Assembly: GCA_023434025.1 (NCBI GenBank)
Contig: JAEYTL010000031.1
Span: 69,109 to 133,108, forward strand
Reading direction: 5' to 3'
Source: Bacteroidota bacterium
Lineage (GTDB): Bacteria > Bacteroidota > Bacteroidia > Flavobacteriales > Flavobacteriaceae
Length of the DNA stretch: 64,000 bases
In this document: positions 61,110 to 64,000 of the stretch, piece by piece
Layout of the letters: each line of letters opens with the position of its first letter
How positions within the stretch are numbered: position 1 is the stretch's first letter
Translations under genes and position numbers: made by a program
The notes under the pieces: model-generated
Databases searched by the model: none
What the model saw: the letters and a program-made list of their open reading frames with translations, nothing else
Told to the model about the DNA's origin: nothing

Positions 61110-64000
61110 ATGATACATCAAATTATAAATACCGGACAATTCTTCGGAACGTTACACAAAGGCCATTATACCTGGTTTGTATTTTTAGCATTTGTTTTTG
61201 CGTCTTACGCACAAAGCCAGGACCAGAATTATGTTAAAACAACAGTTTATAAAAAAGCGTCCGCTACAGCGAGCATTGATCCGGAAGACCCGGCCGATGC
61301 AGCGGTTCATATTCAGTATTTAGACGGCCTGGGTCGCCCTGTGCAGCAGGTAGCTTATAAACAGTCTGCATCGGGTAAAGATATTATATCACACATCCGC
61401 TACGATGCTTCGGGCAGGGAAGAAAAAACATTTCTGCCGTATATACGCGGATCGGCTTCAAAAGACTTTGACCCGCTGGCAGAAACCAATCAGGAAAGTT
61501 TTTATGCTTCCAACAATCCGTCACTGACCGGTCACCTGCATTTTGCCACAACCCAGTATGCCTATAGTCAGAAACAGTTTGAAGCTTCTCCCCTGAACCG
61601 CATTTTTAAACAGGCAGCCCCCGGAGATGCCTGGGCTTTGGGAGGGGGAAAAGAATTAAAATTTGATTACCTGGCCAATGAAGCCGAAGAAGTGGTGCTG
61701 TTTAAAGCAGTATCAAACTGGTCGTCAGCCCTGGGACTATATGCTATTGAAATGAGCAAAGAAGGGCATTATACAGCCGGGCAGCTTCGTAAAACGGTTA
61801 TTAAGGATGAACACTGGACGTCCGGAAAAAACCACACCACCGAAGAGTTTACAGACAAGCAGGACCGGGTGGTGCTCAAACGGACCTATACGGATTACAG
61901 CGAAAACAGCCAGACAGAAGTACCCCATGATACGTATTATGTGTACGACCAGTTCGGCAACCTCACCTATGTGATCCCTCCTCTGGCTGCGGCAGAAACA
62001 ACGATCAGCCAGACCATACTGGACAGGCTTTGTTACCAGTATAAATACGACTGGAAGAACCGTCTGGTTGAAAAAAAGCAACCGGGTAAAGACTGGGAAT
62101 ATGTGGTGTATGATAAGCAGGACCGGGTGGTGATGACCGGCCCGGCCCGGCCGCCGTTCAGGAACCTGAGCAACAACGGCTGGCTGCTCATAAAATACGA
62201 TGCTTTTAACAGGGTAGTAATGACCGGCTGGATCTCTGCCACGGTAAACAACAGCCAGCGGAAAAACCACCAGACGGAAAGAGACAACCAGACGGAAAAT
62301 TTCCACGAAAGCAGGCTGTCGCCGGGAAATACGACAAATTATACCCACAGCGGCGTGGCCACACCGCACAGCTATACCAATGTTTCACTGCCTGTGTCCG
62401 GGTATTATATCCTGACGGTGAATTATTATGATGATTACAACTATGCTGATGCCCCTGCCGTTCCGGCGGAAGTGGCTGAACAGCCCGTATATTACAACAA
62501 TACGGTGCTGCCCAAAGGCCTGCCCACCGGAAAATGGGCCAGGGTATTGTCAACGACCTCCTCCATAAGAAAAGAAACCTCTTATGTGCTGTATGATAAA
62601 AAAGCCCGTCCGCTTAGGACGTTTGTACGGAACCATGAAAACAGCCCGGGAGGTTATACGCACACGGATATGAGCTATGATTTTGAAGGGAAGATTACGG
62701 CGACCGAAACATTCCACAAACGGATCAACAGCGAAAGTGCGATTGCGGTAAAAAACGGATTTACCTATTCTGACCAGGGCAGGTTGCTCACCCATACCCA
62801 TCAGGTTAACAGCAACCCGATACAGTTGCTGGCCGCCAATACGTATGATGAGCTCGGACGGCTGATCTCCAAAAAAACAGGCAATACCGTGGGCGAACCG
62901 TTACAGAAAACAGATTACCGCTATAACATCAGGGGATGGCTTACGCAGGTGAACGACACGGACAGCCTGACCCAGTCAGGCGATCCGACCGATTTGTTTG
63001 CTTTTACGCTTAACTATAACACCGTTGCCAACAACGTGAACAATGCCGTAAAACCGCTTTACAACGGGAATATAGCCGAGACCCTCTGGCGAACCGGTTC
63101 CGATAATATCCTCCGCAGTTACAGTTACAGCTATGATGAGGTCAACCGTTTAAAAAACGCCTATTACCACAAGAACCATGTGTTAAGCGAGTCTTATGAC
63201 GAGCACCTGACCTATGACCGAAACGGGAATATCCGGAGCCTGATCCGGAACGGAGCTTCAGACATTGATGTGCCGGCCATTGAGACCGATAACCTGGAAT
63301 ATGCCTACGAAGATTATAGCAACAGGCTGATAAAGGTAACCGACGGCACAACCCCTTCGTATAACGACGGCTTTAACGACGGTGCCGACAATGCCGAAGA
63401 ATACGGCTATGACGGGTTTGGCAACATGATCCGGGACGATAACAAAGGGATTGTAAACATCAGGTACAACCACCTGAACCTGCCCGTTGAAATTGAATTT
63501 GCAACCGGCGATAAAATTCAGTATGTTTATACCGCCGAAGGAAAACGGCTGGAAAAAACGGTAGAGGAGAACAGCGTGACCACGACCACAAAGTACCTGG
63601 AAGGATTCCAGTACAGGAACAATGTATTGCAGTTCTTTCCGCATGCCGAAGGGTATGTGGCCCGTTCGGGAAGTTCTTATCATTATGTGTTCCAGCACAA
63701 AGACCACCTGGGGAATGTCAGGTTGAGCTATGCCAGAAACCCGACATCGGGTTTAACAGAGATCATCGGGGAAAACAATTATTATCCGTTCGGGCTGCAG
63801 CACGCGGGGTATAACAACGATGTGTGGCTGACGCATGGCAACAGCGAAGCCCAGAAGTATAAGTTCAACGACAGGGAATTTCAGGCAGAATTAGAGTTGA
63901 ACATGACGGCCATGGACTTCCGCCAGTATGACAATGCCCTGGGAAGATTTATGGCGATGGACAGGCTTACCGAGCTGGCTCCGGGTATCACACCGTATCG
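61110..64000 (+). CDS. DUF6443/RHS-repeat core protein (3' end outside window)
   Basis: Open from ATG 61110 to the window edge (963 codons). A signal-like segment (WFVFLAFVFASYAQSQ) is followed by a DUF6443-type domain (VHIQYLDGLGRPVQQVAYKQS), many YD repeats (YDRNGNIRSLIRNG, YDGFGNMIRDDN), and the RHS-associated core (HKDHLGNVRLSY, then RQYDNALGRFMAMDRLTELAP) right at the edge. In this family a variable, often toxic, C-terminal domain and an immunity gene follow the core; they lie beyond the window. Codon use here is richer in G and C than in the first 50 kb. Confidence 0.9.
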   Translation, partial: MIHQIINTGQFFGTLHKGHYTWFVFLAFVFASYAQSQDQNYVKTTVYKKASATASIDPEDPADAAVHIQYLDGLGRPVQQVAYKQSASGKDIISHIRYDASGREEKTFLPYIRGSASKDFDPLAETNQESFYASNNPSLTGHLHFATTQYAYSQKQFEASPLNRIFKQAAPGDAWALGGGKELKFDYLANEAEEVVLFKAVSNWSSALGLYAIEMSKEGHYTAGQLRKTVIKDEHWTSGKNHTTEEFTDKQDRVVLKRTYTDYSENSQTEVPHDTYYVYDQFGNLTYVIPPLAAAETTISQTILDRLCYQYKYDWKNRLVEKKQPGKDWEYVVYDKQDRVVMTGPARPPFRNLSNNGWLLIKYDAFNRVVMTGWISATVNNSQRKNHQTERDNQTENFHESRLSPGNTTNYTHSGVATPHSYTNVSLPVSGYYILTVNYYDDYNYADAPAVPAEVAEQPVYYNNTVLPKGLPTGKWARVLSTTSSIRKETSYVLYDKKARPLRTFVRNHENSPGGYTHTDMSYDFEGKITATETFHKRINSESAIAVKNGFTYSDQGRLLTHTHQVNSNPIQLLAANTYDELGRLISKKTGNTVGEPLQKTDYRYNIRGWLTQVNDTDSLTQSGDPTDLFAFTLNYNTVANNVNNAVKPLYNGNIAETLWRTGSDNILRSYSYSYDEVNRLKNAYYHKNHVLSESYDEHLTYDRNGNIRSLIRNGASDIDVPAIETDNLEYAYEDYSNRLIKVTDGTTPSYNDGFNDGADNAEEYGYDGFGNMIRDDNKGIVNIRYNHLNLPVEIEFATGDKIQYVYTAEGKRLEKTVEENSVTTTTKYLEGFQYRNNVLQFFPHAEGYVARSGSSYHYVFQHKDHLGNVRLSYARNPTSGLTEIIGENNYYPFGLQHAGYNNDVWLTHGNSEAQKYKFNDREFQAELELNMTAMDFRQYDNALGRFMAMDRLTELAPGITPY

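Noticed and set aside
61737..62369. Long minus-strand open frames (up to 210 codons) opposite the RHS gene
   Set aside because: They mirror the high-GC codon pattern of the RHS gene on the other strand, have no family motif, and lie wholly inside it.

Overview
The window is a low-GC chromosomal stretch of a Bacteroidota bacterium, almost certainly a Flavobacteriaceae member close to Flavobacterium. The signs are: several proteins with the type IX secretion (T9SS) C-terminal sorting tail, Bacteroidota-type promoters (TAnnTTTG -7 element), SusD-free but gliding-phylum families such as HU-CCDC81/SPOR and choice-of-anchor I proteins, an exosortase N pair, and the ileS, DksA-like, lspA gene order. 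I saw no rRNA, tRNA, CRISPR array, insertion sequence or prophage.

Layout. 1-8248 (minus strand) is a membrane-stress type cluster: a large coiled-coil AAA 'DNA repair ATPase' (cut by the window edge), a flotillin, an NfeD/YqiJ-like OB-fold membrane protein, PspA/IM30 and a small YbjN/Tir-chaperone-like protein, with a divergent XRE regulator at 8364. 9107-14081 (plus) is an envelope/housekeeping run: dut, a sugar nucleotidyltransferase, a TPR protein, a DUF4292 lipoprotein and an EnvC-like LytM protein, closed by a strong bidirectional terminator. 14129-20977 holds an acyl-CoA thioesterase, HU-CCDC81/SPOR, dprA, trpS, a PlsC-type acyltransferase and amtB. 21274-24954 is a Crp-type regulator followed by seven very small genes (VOC, DoxX, NTF2, SRPBCC, DUF1801).

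25186-34104 is accessory: a T9SS cargo protein, a 58-residue Cys protein, a type II restriction-modification system (cytosine methyltransferase with a fused MerR-like HTH, an Eco47II-family nuclease and an HNH nuclease) and a 1311-residue choice-of-anchor I T9SS protein. 34390-45396 carries recO, ileS (with a swapped GIHH form of the HIGH motif), a DksA-like gene and lspA; between the last two sits a minus-strand block with exosortase N, its probable single VIT-domain substrate and an LVIVD lipoprotein. 45472-55548 has a delta-60-repeat T9SS protein, 5-formyl-THF cyclo-ligase, a decayed PLP-decarboxylase remnant, uvrC, a patatin/beta-barrel protein, and the tyrosine-catabolism pair hmgA and hppD with a frameshifted four-helix-bundle gene between them. 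55549-56468 is noncoding with a possible small RNA. 56469-64000 is a T9SS beta-propeller protein followed by two RHS/YD-repeat proteins, the second running off the window just inside its RHS core.

The most interesting signals are the altered IleRS motif, the exosortase N pair that splits a conserved gene order, the self-regulated R-M locus with a candidate operator, the PspA-flotillin-AAA cluster and the RHS locus whose variable C-terminus lies beyond the window. All functional statements come from reading the sequence and family knowledge; no search was run.
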